The position numbers and the translations under genes are program-made. A stretch of 64,000 nucleotides of DNA from Roseovarius gaetbuli (GTDB lineage Bacteria > Pseudomonadota > Alphaproteobacteria > Rhodobacterales > Rhodobacteraceae): positions 1-64,000 of the forward strand of contig NZ_FWFJ01000009.1 of NCBI RefSeq assembly GCF_900172365.1, given 5' to 3'. This document shows positions 53,950 through 63,645 of the stretch, one piece after another. The notes beneath the pieces are model-generated. The model did not search any database, had not been told where the DNA came from, and saw nothing but the letters and a program-made list of their open reading frames with translations. Position 1 is the first letter of the stretch. Each line of letters opens with the position of its first letter.

Positions 53950-55098
53950 ATGACCCTGACCAATACAGATATTGTCGAGCTGACAGGCTTTCGCCGTAGG
54001 CTTCATCGCTTTCCCGAGGTGTCGGGTGAGGAAAAAGAAACCGCAGCGCGCATTTGCGCAATGCTGGCGCAACACTCGCCGGATCAGACGATCACAGAGC
54101 TAGGGGGCCACGGGGTCGCTGCTGTTTTCAATGGTGCGGACGAGGGGCCGACGGTTCTGTTTCGTTGCGAGCTAGATGCCCTGCCCATCTTCGAAACATC
54201 CGACATATCGCACCGCTCGACCATTCCCGGAAAGGGGCATCTTTGCGGTCATGACGGCCACATGACGATCATTGCGGGCCTTGCACGAATTCTGTCCAGA
54301 AACCGCCCGGCGCGAGGGCGCGTCGTGCTGTTGTTTCAACCGGCCGAAGAAAATGGCGTCGGTGCTGAAGCGGTGATTGCCGATCCTAAATTTGAGACTA
54401 TTGCACCTGATTTTGCCTTTTCGCTGCATAATATGCCGGGCCTGCCCCTTGGACATGTCGGTCTAAAGTCCGGTCCGGTAAATTGCGCGTCGCGCGGGAT
54501 GCGAATTACTCTATTTGGAAAATCTTCGCATGCGTCAGAGCCGGAAAAAGGCAACTCGCCAATGCCGGTCCTATCTTCGCTCATGCCTGCGCTGACCGCT
54601 CTGAGTGAGGGCCTGCCAGAGGATGAGGATTTTGCGCTCGCCACGATAACGCATGCCCAAATGGGTGCGCCCGCTTTTGGAATTGCGCCCGGCGAGGCCA
54701 CCCTTTTCGTGACCCTGCGCACGCTGGTCGACGAGCGGATGCAGGCACTTTGTGATCGCGCCGGGGCGCTTTTGGCCGATACGGCAAAGACCCACGGATT
54801 GCGCGCCTCGCATAGCTATGAGGATGTGTTTTTGCATTGCGAGAATGGCACGCAGGCAACCGCGATCATCGCCAGGGCGCTTGATGCACTTGGAATCAGC
54901 CATGATGAACGCGGGCTTCCGATGCGAGCCTCGGAAGATTTCGGGCGGTTTGGGCATGACGCCAAATCGGCAATGCTTTTCCTTGGTGCTGGGAAGGATC
55001 ACGCGGCGCTACATAACCCCGATTATGACTTTCCAGATGACCTTATCCTACAGGGCGTTCGGATATTCGAGCGGATTACCCGCGATCTTCTGGGGTAG
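53950..55098 (+). CDS. M20-family amidohydrolase
   Basis: A 382-residue metal-dependent hydrolase of the M20/M40 amidohydrolase group (hippurate or N-acetyl amino acid deacylase-like). Metal-binding motifs include the CGHDGHM segment near 98-104 and the PAEENGVGAEAV segment near 132-143, and a dimerisation lid domain sits in the middle. The exact acyl-amino acid substrate cannot be told. It stands alone between the trxA terminator and hslV. Confidence 0.88.
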   Translation: MTLTNTDIVELTGFRRRLHRFPEVSGEEKETAARICAMLAQHSPDQTITELGGHGVAAVFNGADEGPTVLFRCELDALPIFETSDISHRSTIPGKGHLCGHDGHMTIIAGLARILSRNRPARGRVVLLFQPAEENGVGAEAVIADPKFETIAPDFAFSLHNMPGLPLGHVGLKSGPVNCASRGMRITLFGKSSHASEPEKGNSPMPVLSSLMPALTALSEGLPEDEDFALATITHAQMGAPAFGIAPGEATLFVTLRTLVDERMQALCDRAGALLADTAKTHGLRASHSYEDVFLHCENGTQATAIIARALDALGISHDERGLPMRASEDFGRFGHDAKSAMLFLGAGKDHAALHNPDYDFPDDLILQGVRIFERITRDLLG

Positions 55099-55105
55099 CG
55101 CGGGC

Positions 55106-55137
55106 CTTGCGCCCCGGCCCTGCCCCTTCCATATAGG
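55106..55137 (+). promoter_or_regulatory. Candidate heat-shock (sigma-32) promoter of hslVU
   Basis: CTTG at 55106-55109 and CCATATAGG at 55129-55137 resemble the RpoH-type boxes of alphaproteobacteria, but the spacer of about 19 bases is at the long end. The hslVU operon is a classical RpoH target, which supports the position. The predicted start of transcription lies about 15-20 bases before the hslV ATG. Confidence 0.35.
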
Positions 55138-55158
55138 TCCAAACGGAACGGAGGCCTC

Positions 55159-55713
55159 ATGAGCAACGATTTTCCCGGATGGCACGGCACCACGATCATC
55201 GGTGTCAAAAAAGGTGGCAAGGTTGTGATCGCCGGTGACGGACAGGTCAGCCTTGGCCAGACCGTGATCAAAGGCAGCGCCCGCAAGGTGCGTCGTATTT
55301 CGCCGGGTGGCTATGATGTGGTTGCCGGTTTTGCCGGCTCCACCGCCGATGCCTTTACCCTTTTGGAGCGGCTCGAAGCCAAGCTAGAGACGACCCCCGG
55401 CCAGTTGCAACGCGCGAGTGTCGAGCTTGCCAAGGACTGGCGCACCGATAAGTACCTGCAAAAGCTTGAGGCGATGTTGATCGTGACCGACGGTGACGAG
55501 CTTTACGTGATCACCGGCGCCGGTGATGTGCTTGAGCCCGAGCACAGCGTGGCCGCAATCGGATCGGGCGGCAACTATGCCCTCGCCGCTGCGCGCGCTA
55601 TGATGGATAGCGACCGCGATGCGGAACAGATCGCCCGCGCCGCCATGGCCATCGCCGCCGATATCTGTGTTTACACCAACGGCAACCTGACGGTGGAGAG
55701 TATTTCAAAATGA
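55159..55713 (+). CDS. hslV: ATP-dependent protease peptidase subunit HslV
   Basis: A 184-residue threonine peptidase. The catalytic Thr appears at WHGTTIIGV after a nine-residue leader (MSNDFPGWH), so processing exposes it. It forms a double hexamer with HslU caps and degrades misfolded and regulatory proteins. GGAGG precedes the ATG. Its stop overlaps hslU by four bases. Confidence 0.96.
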   Translation: MSNDFPGWHGTTIIGVKKGGKVVIAGDGQVSLGQTVIKGSARKVRRISPGGYDVVAGFAGSTADAFTLLERLEAKLETTPGQLQRASVELAKDWRTDKYLQKLEAMLIVTDGDELYVITGAGDVLEPEHSVAAIGSGGNYALAAARAMMDSDRDAEQIARAAMAIAADICVYTNGNLTVESISK

Positions 55714-57017
55714 CCGACCTGACCCCGCGCGAAATCGTTTCCGAACTTGATCGTTTCATCATCGGCCAGAGCGACGCCAAGCGCGCCACCGCCGTGGCGC
55801 TGCGCAATCGTTGGCGGCGCAAACAGCTTGGTGATGATCTTCGCGATGAGGTCTATCCTAAAAATATCCTGATGATCGGACCCACCGGGGTTGGCAAAAC
55901 CGAGATCAGCCGCCGCCTGGCTAGACTTGCCCGTGCGCCCTTTATCAAGGTCGAGGCGACGAAGTTTACCGAGGTCGGCTATGTCGGGCGTGATGTCGAA
56001 CAGATCATCCGCGACCTGGTGGATATCGGCATCGCCGAAACCCGCGAGCATATGCGCGAAGACGTCAAAACCCGCGCCCACGAGGCCGCCGCCGAACGGG
56101 TGATCACCGCGATTGCCGGCGAAGATGCCCGCGACGCCACGCGCGAGATGTTTCGCAAAAAACTTAAGGACGGCTTACTTGACGACACCGTGATCGAAAT
56201 CGAGGTGGCCGATACGTCTAACCCGATGGGCATGATGGATATCCCCGGCCAACCCAGCGGCCAAATGGGCATGATGAACCTTGGCGATATCTTCGGCAAA
56301 GCCTTTGGCGGGCGCACCACGCGCAAGAAGGTTAGCGTTGCGGAGAGCTATGAATTACTTATCGGGGAAGAGGCCGACAAGCTTTTGGATGATGAAACCG
56401 TGAACAAGGTCGCGCTTGAGGCGGTCGCGCAGAACGGAATCGTGTTTCTTGACGAGATCGACAAGGTTTGTGCCCGATCCGATGCGCGCGGTGCCGATGT
56501 GTCGCGCGAAGGGGTGCAACGTGACTTGCTTCCGCTGATCGAGGGCACGACGGTCTCGACCAAATATGGCACGGTGAAAACTGATCATATCCTGTTCATC
56601 GCCAGCGGTGCGTTTCACATCGCCAAGCCGTCCGATCTCTTGCCCGAACTTCAGGGTCGCCTGCCGATCCGGGTCGAACTTCGCCCCCTGACCGAGGCGG
56701 ATTTCGTGCGGATTTTGACCGAGACCGACAACGCCCTGACCCTGCAATATACCGCCCTGATGGGCACCGAGGATGTGACGGTTTCCTTCACCGAAGACGG
56801 CATCGCCGCGTTGGCCAAGATCGCCGCCGAGGTCAACCAATCGGTCGAAAACATCGGCGCACGGCGGCTTTACACGGTGATGGAACGGGTGTTTGAGGAG
56901 CTGAGCTTTAACGCGCCGGACCGCTCTGGTACCTCGGTCACCGTCGATGCCGATTTTGTCGAAAAGAACCTTGGCGAGTTGATGCGTTCGGCTGATCTGT
57001 CGCGGTATGTGCTCTAG
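55710..57017 (+). CDS. hslU: ATP-dependent protease ATPase HslU
   Basis: A 435-residue AAA+ unfoldase. Walker [10 protein letters not shown] near 57-65, Walker B FLDEID near 246-251, sensor and arginine-finger segments, and the C-terminal [12 protein letters not shown] tail that docks into HslV are all present. The GYVGRDVE pore loop near 90-97 grips substrate. It follows hslV with a four-base overlap. Confidence 0.97.
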   Translation: MTDLTPREIVSELDRFIIGQSDAKRATAVALRNRWRRKQLGDDLRDEVYPKNILMIGPTGVGKTEISRRLARLARAPFIKVEATKFTEVGYVGRDVEQIIRDLVDIGIAETREHMREDVKTRAHEAAAERVITAIAGEDARDATREMFRKKLKDGLLDDTVIEIEVADTSNPMGMMDIPGQPSGQMGMMNLGDIFGKAFGGRTTRKKVSVAESYELLIGEEADKLLDDETVNKVALEAVAQNGIVFLDEIDKVCARSDARGADVSREGVQRDLLPLIEGTTVSTKYGTVKTDHILFIASGAFHIAKPSDLLPELQGRLPIRVELRPLTEADFVRILTETDNALTLQYTALMGTEDVTVSFTEDGIAALAKIAAEVNQSVENIGARRLYTVMERVFEELSFNAPDRSGTSVTVDADFVEKNLGELMRSADLSRYVL

Positions 57018-57085
57018 TAGGGTTTTATTGAATCGATTGAATCGGACGCTTCCCCCTTCGGCTTTTGAAGGGTAACACTCATTCC

Positions 57086-57661
57086 ATGGTTGTGTTGTTC
57101 CTGATCCTGTTTGTCTCGCTGGCAGGCGTCGCCGTGGCGCTTTTTCTGCCCGGATATGGCGATCTGATTCTGATCGCCGCTCCCAGCGCAATCGCGGCCT
57201 TGTTCCTCTGGATACGCGCGGCCGTTCGCGGGCGCAAATCCGCAGAGAACTGGGTTTTGATCGACGGGTCCAATGTCATGTATTGGAAGGACAACACGCC
57301 AAAGATTGAAACATTGCGCGAGGTGATCGCCTATCTCAAGGGACTCGAGCACACACCTGCCGTCGTTTTTGATGCCAATGCGGGTTATCTCTTGGCTGGC
57401 AAGTATCAGCACGATTACGCGATGGCCAACCATCTGGGCCTGACAGAGGAATGCGTGATGGTCGTACCCAAGGGCACCGTCGCCGACACTTTCCTTTTGA
57501 CTGCGGCCCGCGATTTCAATGCTCCGATCGTGACCGATGACCGATACCGGGATTGGAAAGAAGACTTTCCCGAGATCGCGCAACCGGGGCGGCTTATCCG
57601 TGGCGGCTATCGAGAAGGGGCGCTTTGGCTAGAAGCAATAGAGCCGCCGGTTCCAGCGTGA
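57086..57661 (+). CDS. Membrane-anchored NYN/Zc3h12a-type ribonuclease-like protein
   Basis: A 191-residue protein with two N-terminal hydrophobic segments (about 1-20 and 28-44) followed by a PIN-like NYN domain of the Zc3h12a (Regnase) type. Candidate metal ligands are Asp60 (LIDGSN), Asp96 (VFDANA), Asp134 (TVADTF) and Asp151/152 (VTDDRYRDW). Zc3h12a-type nucleases cleave RNA. The ATG at 57086 is used; a TTG at 57065 would add seven residues. It lies 68 bases after hslU. An RNase tethered to the membrane is unusual and the target is unknown. Confidence 0.75.
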   Translation: MVVLFLILFVSLAGVAVALFLPGYGDLILIAAPSAIAALFLWIRAAVRGRKSAENWVLIDGSNVMYWKDNTPKIETLREVIAYLKGLEHTPAVVFDANAGYLLAGKYQHDYAMANHLGLTEECVMVVPKGTVADTFLLTAARDFNAPIVTDDRYRDWKEDFPEIAQPGRLIRGGYREGALWLEAIEPPVPA

Positions 57662-57723
57662 TGTTTGCCCAAAGGTAGCGCCCTGCCCTTCCCTTTACCC
57701 ACGTTTCGCGCGACGTAAGGGAT

Positions 57724-58947
57724 ATGTCGATTCTCGCCTTCCTTCGTGACAATGCGCCCTGGCTTTCGGCCGGGGTGTTGCTCACGTTTCTGTCGGGCTT
57801 TGGGCAGACCTATTTCATTTCCATCTTCGCTGGCGAGATTCGAGAGAGTTTTGCGCTTAGCCATGGGCAATGGGGCGGGATTTATACGCTTGGCACGACG
57901 GCCTCGGCGCTTGTCATGGTCTGGGCCGGGGGGCTAACCGATCGGTTTAGGGTGCGTGCGCTTGCGCCGGTGATCCTGGTGATGATGACCGGGGCCTGTC
58001 TTTTCATGGCGCTCAACCCGGTTTGGGGGCTCTTGCCGGTGGTGATCTTTTCGCTTCGGTTTACCGGTCAGGGCATGATGAGCCATATTGCCGTGGTCGC
58101 CATGGCGCGCTGGTTCGTGGCGGCGCGGGGCAAGGCGCTTTCGGTGGCGACGCTTGGCTTTGCGGTGGGCGAGGCGTTCTTGCCGCTGATCTTTGTGTCA
58201 CTTTTGCTGGTCTATGACTGGCGGATGTTGTGGCTGGTGGCGGCGAGCATAGCGGTGCTTGGCATTCCGCTTTTGATGCTCTTGCTGCGCCGCGAGCGCA
58301 CGCCGCAATCCTGGGCACAGACGAGCCAATCGCTTGGTATGGAAGAAATGCACTGGACCCGGCGACAAACGCTAGGGCATTTCCTGTTTTGGTTCATGGT
58401 GCCGGCGCTTTTGGGGCCGGCGGCGTTCAACACCGCGTTCTTTTTCCATCAGGTTCATTTCGCCGAGGTCAAGGCAGTTGCCCATGTCGAACTGGTCGCG
58501 ATGTTTCCGATCTATACGGCCGTTGGCATCGGGGCGATGATCCTGTCGGGTTGGGCACTTGACCGGCTTGGCACCGCGCGGCTTTTGCCGTTCATGCAAA
58601 TCCCGATGGTGGCGGCATTCCTGTTTTTTGCCTTTGCCGATGGGACGGCCATGCTTTTACTTGGGTTCATGTGTCTCGCCCTGACCACCGGTGCCAATAG
58701 CACCTTGCCGAATGCGTTCTGGGCCGAATTTTACGGTACCGCCAATCTTGGAAGCATCAAGGCGATGGCCACCGCGATCATGGTGCTTGGCTCGGCGATC
58801 GGGCCGGGGCTTACAGGGGTGGCCATCGATCTTGGGATTGGGATTGAAACGCAATATGTCGTTGTGGCCGGGTATTTCGTCTTTACCACGGTGATGATGA
58901 CCATCGGCGTGAGACGCGCGCGCCCCTTGTTATCGCTGACGCCGTAG
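57724..58947 (+). CDS. Major facilitator superfamily transporter
   Basis: A 407-residue membrane transporter with about twelve hydrophobic spans in two six-helix halves. The loop between spans 2 and 3 has GGLTDRFRVR, the usual MFS signature position, and a repeat of it (GWALDRLGTAR) appears in the second half. The substrate is unknown; the CynX/OFA-like look is only a guess. It is convergent with the smr gene, overlapping it by 18 bases. Confidence 0.88.
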   Translation: MSILAFLRDNAPWLSAGVLLTFLSGFGQTYFISIFAGEIRESFALSHGQWGGIYTLGTTASALVMVWAGGLTDRFRVRALAPVILVMMTGACLFMALNPVWGLLPVVIFSLRFTGQGMMSHIAVVAMARWFVAARGKALSVATLGFAVGEAFLPLIFVSLLLVYDWRMLWLVAASIAVLGIPLLMLLLRRERTPQSWAQTSQSLGMEEMHWTRRQTLGHFLFWFMVPALLGPAAFNTAFFFHQVHFAEVKAVAHVELVAMFPIYTAVGIGAMILSGWALDRLGTARLLPFMQIPMVAAFLFFAFADGTAMLLLGFMCLALTTGANSTLPNAFWAEFYGTANLGSIKAMATAIMVLGSAIGPGLTGVAIDLGIGIETQYVVVAGYFVFTTVMMTIGVRRARPLLSLTP

Positions 58948-59523
58948 ATAAACGTAATAGGCGCCGCCACCGCCATGTTTCAAATGCGCCTCTGTGATCT
59001 GCAAGACAAGCGGCGCAAGCGGGGCCATCCGCAACCATTGCGGCACATTATGGCGCAGCACGCCCTGGCGCACCGGGATCGGACCGCCGGTATCGCGATC
59101 CTTGCCCTTGCCGGTCACCACGAGGACAAGCCGTTTGCCCGCCGCATGCGAGCGCAGGATAAACCCGGTTAGCGCCGGATGCGCCTGTGCCATGGTCATG
59201 CCGTGAAGGTCGATCTTGCCTTCGGGGATAAGCTTGCCGCGCTTGAGCCGGGCAAAGGCCTTTTTATCCATCGAAACCGGCGATGCGGCGATGCGCTCGG
59301 AAATACCGGGCAACACATCATGAATATGGCCCGCTGTCGTGGTCTTCTCGCCAAGCGTAAACTCTTCGATCCGGGGGCGTTCCTTAACTTTGGGTGGTTT
59401 CTTGGAGAGGCTATCGGCCAGAGGCTGTGGTTTTTCGGGCTGTTCGGGATTAAGGCGCCGTGCCGTGCGTGCAACCTGATGCCAAAGCTCAAGATCTTCA
59501 GGTTTGACGCGACGACGGCTCAC
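58930..59523 (-). CDS. Smr-domain protein
   Basis: A 197-residue protein with a disordered, charged N-terminal half and a C-terminal Smr domain: KIDLHGMTMAQA near 98-109, LVVTGKGKD near 131-139, then LRHNVPQWL. Smr domains are DNA/RNA nucleases seen in MutS2 and in recycling of stalled ribosomes. It overlaps mltA by four bases at the end of the tim44-mltA-smr operon. Confidence 0.9.
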   Translation of the reverse strand: MSRRRVKPEDLELWHQVARTARRLNPEQPEKPQPLADSLSKKPPKVKERPRIEEFTLGEKTTTAGHIHDVLPGISERIAASPVSMDKKAFARLKRGKLIPEGKIDLHGMTMAQAHPALTGFILRSHAAGKRLVLVVTGKGKDRDTGGPIPVRQGVLRHNVPQWLRMAPLAPLVLQITEAHLKHGGGGAYYVYLRRQR

Positions 59524-60554
59524 GGGTTTTGCTCCGGCAACATGGCATAGGCGCGCTGGATCGGCATCAGCACCACCATCCGCCCCGGATCGCGCAGGCG
59601 CCCGGCGGCGCGCCCCGCCGCATCGCCGGTGCCAAAGAAAATATCCGCCCGCTGCGGCCCCTTGATGGCAGATCCGGTATCCTGCGCCACCATCAAACGA
59701 TGGATCGGGTCTTTGCCGCCCTTCTCAACCCAAACCGGCGCACCAAGCGGCACGTAAGACGGATCGACCGCCACCGTGCGCCCGCTTGTCACCGAGCGGT
59801 TCATCGCGCCAAGCGGGCCAAGATCAGCGGCGACATCGCCGATCCGGCGGAAAAAGACATAGGATGGGTTGTGAAACAAAAGCTCTTGCCCGTCTTCGGG
59901 GTTGCGCCGCACCCAGTTCTTGATGACCTCGGCCGAGACCTGATGCACGTTGTAAACACCGCGCCGCACCAGCTCGACCCCGATCGAGCGATAGGGATGC
60001 CCGTTGGCACCGCCATAGCCGACACGGATCACGCGGCCGTCCTCTAGGCGAATGCGGCCCGATCCCTGAATTTGCAGAAAGAAAAGCTCTACCGCGTCAT
60101 CGACCCAGGCGATCTCAAGGCCCTGCCCGCGCATCACATCGGTGGTTTCGATCTCTCGCCGGGTCAGCCATGGATTTGTCATTTTGGCCGCGCGTGGCTC
60201 GCGGTAAATCGGATAACGATAGCGCGCACTCGGGCGCAGCGCGCCCTGAAGCTCTGGCTCGAAATAGCCGGTGAAAAGCGCGGGCTTGCCTTCGCTGATC
60301 ATGACCGGACGAAAGAAAAGCTCGAAAAAGGCCCGCGCGTCCGGGCCTTGTTGTGCCAGGGCGCAGAGCGCGCGCCAATCGGGGTCTTTCATATCCGGAC
60401 AGGTGTTCAGAAAAACTTTGAGGGCCGTGGAATGATCATCCTCGGCCCAACCGTTCAGGTCTTTGAATTCAAGGATATCATGGTCCTGTGCCATCGCCGG
60501 TGATCCCAGCCAAAGCCCAAGCCCTAGAAAAATACCCCGAAGCGCGCGCGTCAT
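59520..60554 (-). CDS. mltA: Lytic murein transglycosylase MltA
   Basis: A 344-residue lytic transglycosylase that cuts peptidoglycan between MurNAc and GlcNAc, leaving 1,6-anhydroMurNAc. The MltA and 3D domains are visible, with catalytic-type Asp in VAQDTGSAIKGPQRADIFFG near 293-312. The signal peptide (about 1-22, cut after AMA) has no lipobox cysteine, so this is a soluble periplasmic form, not a lipoprotein as in E. coli. Overlaps of four bases on both sides link it to tim44 and smr. Confidence 0.92.
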   Translation of the reverse strand: MTRALRGIFLGLGLWLGSPAMAQDHDILEFKDLNGWAEDDHSTALKVFLNTCPDMKDPDWRALCALAQQGPDARAFFELFFRPVMISEGKPALFTGYFEPELQGALRPSARYRYPIYREPRAAKMTNPWLTRREIETTDVMRGQGLEIAWVDDAVELFFLQIQGSGRIRLEDGRVIRVGYGGANGHPYRSIGVELVRRGVYNVHQVSAEVIKNWVRRNPEDGQELLFHNPSYVFFRRIGDVAADLGPLGAMNRSVTSGRTVAVDPSYVPLGAPVWVEKGGKDPIHRLMVAQDTGSAIKGPQRADIFFGTGDAAGRAAGRLRDPGRMVVLMPIQRAYAMLPEQNP

Positions 60555-61216
60555 TCGCCCGTTGCGATAAGCCGCCAGTTGGGGTCATCCGATCCCATCA
60601 CCCGCTCGTATGTCCAGACGTCCTTCTGACGCTTGGACTGACCGGGCTCACCTTCGACAATTTCGCCATCCTTGTCGCGCACCACCGAAATAAGCTCGCC
60701 CACACATTTGACGGTGATCGCGGCACGCCGGGTCGCCTGATCAAAGGTGGCATCGGTCAGCGCAAGTTCACGAATGCCGACAAATTCCGCCTCGATGGTC
60801 AAGCCTTGTTCTTCGCGGGCATCCACCACCTGGGCAAAGGTTTCATAGACGTCCTTGTTGAGAAACGGCGTGATATCATCAAGCTTGCCCTTCTCGAAGG
60901 CCATCAGGATCATCTCATAGGCCCCGCGCGCGCCCTGCAAAAAGGTTGTCACGCTAAAGTCGGGCTCGATCCGCTTCATATCGGCAAGCGCACCGGCGGC
61001 GTCGGAATCTTCGGGGACATGATCAATGATGTCATGATCCGGCCCGCCTTCGATCACCTCGAAGTCGCGGCGGTGGCTTTTTTCGGGGGCAGTTTGCGCG
61101 CGAGACGTATCTTCAAACCCGTCGCGGGTTCCCAGAACGCTTTTCAGCCGCAAAATCAGAAAAATGGCGATGCCGACAAGCACCAGTAACTGTAAAATGG
61201 GCGAATTCATGGGCAC
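60551..61216 (-). CDS. Tim44/TimA-family membrane-associated protein
   Basis: A 221-residue protein with one N-terminal membrane helix (about 5-25), a linker and a C-terminal Tim44-like domain (about 85-220). It resembles the alphaproteobacterial relatives of mitochondrial Tim44, thought to be membrane-bound adaptors. It starts the operon with mltA and smr and is divergent from fxsA. The cluster with secB nearby is typical of this class. Confidence 0.88.
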   Translation of the reverse strand: MPMNSPILQLLVLVGIAIFLILRLKSVLGTRDGFEDTSRAQTAPEKSHRRDFEVIEGGPDHDIIDHVPEDSDAAGALADMKRIEPDFSVTTFLQGARGAYEMILMAFEKGKLDDITPFLNKDVYETFAQVVDAREEQGLTIEAEFVGIRELALTDATFDQATRRAAITVKCVGELISVVRDKDGEIVEGEPGQSKRQKDVWTYERVMGSDDPNWRLIATGE

Positions 61217-61320
61217 CTCTTGTTGTGCGGGGCATGGTAAGGTTCGTCGCTCGTCCTTATGTAGGTGACGTATGCAGCCAAGTCCACCTTATGGGCCGTA
61301 AAACAAAGGAGTGGCATAGC

Positions 61321-61806
61321 ATGTGGTTATTTCTGGCTTTCATAGCGGTTCCGCTGATCGAAATTGCCCTCTTCGTTCAAGTGGGGGGTGCGATCGGCCT
61401 TTTGCCGACGCTGGCGATCGTCGTGATCACCGCCATACTCGGAAGCTGGCTTATCCGCAGGCAGGGCGCGATTGCGATGTCGAACCTTCGGCAATCGTTT
61501 TCCGATCTCGATGATCCGTCGGAACATCTTGCCCATGGCGCGATGATCCTGTTTGCCGGCGCGCTTTTGTTGACGCCGGGGTTTTTCACCGATGCTATAG
61601 GGTTTTCTCTCATGGTGCCCTCTGTGCGGCGCGCCGTGTTCAATTTTATCCGCGCCCGCGTCAAGGTCGAGCGGTTTGAAATGGGGGGTCAGGCGCCCCG
61701 TGATCCGCGCCAACCCCATCAGCCCGATATCATCGAAGGCGAATATCAGGAGGTTGAGCCGCCCAAACGACCGACCCATGGGCCGTCAGGCTGGACAAAG
61801 CATTGA
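61321..61806 (+). CDS. fxsA: FxsA-family membrane protein
   Basis: A 161-residue inner-membrane protein with three to four hydrophobic segments and a polar C-terminal tail; the N-terminus MWLFLAFIAVPLIEIALF and the GSWLIRRQG motif are typical. In E. coli FxsA lowers exclusion of phage T7 when overproduced; its normal role is unclear. The ATG at 61321 follows AAGGAG; a longer frame from 61225 is not supported. Confidence 0.9.
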   Translation: MWLFLAFIAVPLIEIALFVQVGGAIGLLPTLAIVVITAILGSWLIRRQGAIAMSNLRQSFSDLDDPSEHLAHGAMILFAGALLLTPGFFTDAIGFSLMVPSVRRAVFNFIRARVKVERFEMGGQAPRDPRQPHQPDIIEGEYQEVEPPKRPTHGPSGWTKH

Positions 61807-61869
61807 GCAGCGCAAACCATCCTGCTAAGCGATAGCCAAAGTATTTTGGACCTTCAGGAGAGACCAGAC

Positions 61870-62364
61870 ATGGCCGAAGAACAAAACGGTGCCGCCCAGG
61901 CAGCCCCGCAAGTCAAGATGAATACCCTGTCACAGTTCGTGCGCGACCTGTCGTTTGAAAACGTCCTTGCCCAGCGTGGCACTGGCGGCGAAGTTCAGCC
62001 CGACGTTAGCGTTGCCGTCAACCTTGATGCCAAAAAGAGAAGCGTCGAGCATCAGTATGAAGTCTCGGTCAAACTTAACATCACGTCGAAAGACAAGACC
62101 GCGAATGAGCCGCTTTTCGTGATGGAAATGGATTATGTCGGCGTTTTCCACATTGAAAACGTGCCGGACGATCAAATTCATCCCTTCCTTCTTATCGAAT
62201 GCCCTCGGATGATCTTCCCGTTCATTCGCCGCATCGTCAGCGACGTGACCCGCGATGGTGGCTTTCCGGCGCTTAACCTTGAAAACATTGATTTCATGCA
62301 ACTTTATCGCAATGAGATCACCCGCCGTCAGGCCCAGGCAGACGGTCAGAAGGCCGACGCCTAA
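61870..62364 (+). CDS. secB: Protein-export chaperone SecB
   Basis: A 164-residue cytoplasmic tetrameric chaperone that keeps precursors unfolded and hands them to SecA. The SecB fold is evident: YVKDLSFE-type start (FVRDLSFENV), LFVMEMDYVGVFHI near 83-96, IECPRMIFPFIRRI near 112-125, and a C-terminal acidic tail. AGGAGA precedes the ATG at 61870; an upstream ATG at 61846 is less likely. Confidence 0.95.
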   Translation: MAEEQNGAAQAAPQVKMNTLSQFVRDLSFENVLAQRGTGGEVQPDVSVAVNLDAKKRSVEHQYEVSVKLNITSKDKTANEPLFVMEMDYVGVFHIENVPDDQIHPFLLIECPRMIFPFIRRIVSDVTRDGGFPALNLENIDFMQLYRNEITRRQAQADGQKADA

Positions 62365-63059
62365 CCAAGCTTTTTCCAAAGCGCGCCGTCGCCCATCTTG
62401 TCGACAAAGGCTTGATGGGCGGCGGCTTCTTCTTCGGTGATCCGGGATACAAGTCGTGTCTGGCGCGGCTGTGGGCGCCAATCCTCGCCACCATCCTGTT
62501 TTTGGTCTCGACTGCTGGTTTGCGCGTCGGCAAGCACAAGATCAGGCTGACGACCGCCAATCAGCTCAAGGTAAACCTCTGCCAGAATCTCTGAATCGAG
62601 CAAGGCGCCGTGCAAAGTACGCGCGCCGTTATCAATCGAAAATCGGCGGCACAGCGCATCAAGCGAGGCGGGCGAACCGGGAAATTTCTTGCGCGCAATG
62701 GCCAGCGTATCAATCGCCTGCTCCCAAGGTAGCTGACGCATTTTAAGCCAGCCAAGCTCGGCGTTGAGAAATTTCATGTCAAATGCCGCGTTGTGAATCA
62801 CAAGCGTGGCATCTTCGACGAAATCCAGAAATTCCTGTGCAATGTCGGCAAAGAGCGGTTTGTCGCGAAGAAAGTCGTCGCCAAGGCCGTGAACCTCGAA
62901 CGCGCCCTGCGGCATGGCCCTCTGAGGGTTGATGTACTTGTGAAAGGTGCGGCCGGTCGGCATGTGATTATAGAGCTCGACGGCGCCGATCTCGACAATG
63001 CGGTCGCCTTGCTCGGGCTCGAATCCGGTTGTTTCGGTATCAAGGACGATTTCACGCAT
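62361..63059 (-). CDS. dnaQ: DNA polymerase III epsilon subunit
   Basis: A 232-residue DEDDh 3'-5' proofreading exonuclease. Exo I Asp7 and Glu9 in VLDTETTG, Exo II in HNAAFDMKFL, and Exo III in the HGALLDSEIL region are present. The middle and tail follow DnaQ including the C-terminal interaction region with the alpha subunit. It overlaps coaE by eight bases and its end meets the secB end by four, a convergent arrangement. Confidence 0.95.
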   Translation of the reverse strand: MREIVLDTETTGFEPEQGDRIVEIGAVELYNHMPTGRTFHKYINPQRAMPQGAFEVHGLGDDFLRDKPLFADIAQEFLDFVEDATLVIHNAAFDMKFLNAELGWLKMRQLPWEQAIDTLAIARKKFPGSPASLDALCRRFSIDNGARTLHGALLDSEILAEVYLELIGGRQPDLVLADAQTSSRDQKQDGGEDWRPQPRQTRLVSRITEEEAAAHQAFVDKMGDGALWKKLG

Positions 63060-63645
63060 CGGATATCTTCTTTCTGATCTCGGTCAGCACAGCCTGCACC
63101 TGTTCGCGCGCATGCTCAAGTGTGTCGGTCTCGATCACGTAATCCGCGCGGTGTCTCTTGATCTCATCAGGCAGTTGTTTTTCGCGGATCGCGTCAAACT
63201 GTGCCTCGCTCATTGTGCCCCGGCTTAACACCCTTTCCCGCTGGAGTTGGGGTGAAACAGTGACACAAACGACCGCATCCATGGATTTGTCTCCGCCTGT
63301 TTCAAACAGAAGCGGAATATCGAACACACAGATGTCATCGCTACAGTTTTGCAAAAAGTCCTCTCGGTCCAAGGCCACCAGCGGGTGCACGATTTTCTCG
63401 ATTTCCTGCAAAGCGCCAGGATCTTCGGAAATGATGTCTTTCAGCCGCGCACGCGACACCGCGCCATCCTCAATTGCCGTTGGAAACCTTGCCGCGATCG
63501 GGCCCACAGCAGCGCCGCCATTTGCGTATAACCGATGCACCGCCGCATCCGCATCCCAGAGCGCGCAACCTTCTTGCACAAACATCTGCGCAGTCGTCGA
63601 CTTTCCCATTCCGATAGAGCCGGTCAGCCCAAGTTTGAAGGTCAT
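63052..63645 (-). CDS. coaE: Dephospho-CoA kinase
   Basis: A 197-residue P-loop kinase for the last step of coenzyme A synthesis. Walker A GSIGMGKST is at 9-17, and the Asp-rich DADAAVH segment near 33-39 and the R(x)-type lid segment near 140 follow the family. Four-base overlap with the aroE end and eight-base overlap with dnaQ show one operon. Confidence 0.95.
   Translation of the reverse strand: MTFKLGLTGSIGMGKSTTAQMFVQEGCALWDADAAVHRLYANGGAAVGPIAARFPTAIEDGAVSRARLKDIISEDPGALQEIEKIVHPLVALDREDFLQNCSDDICVFDIPLLFETGGDKSMDAVVCVTVSPQLQRERVLSRGTMSEAQFDAIREKQLPDEIKRHRADYVIETDTLEHAREQVQAVLTEIRKKISDA

Noticed and set aside
57065..57086. TTG start for the NYN protein
   Set aside because: The ATG at 57086 gives a membrane segment at the very N-terminus, and the TTG offers no better ribosome binding site.
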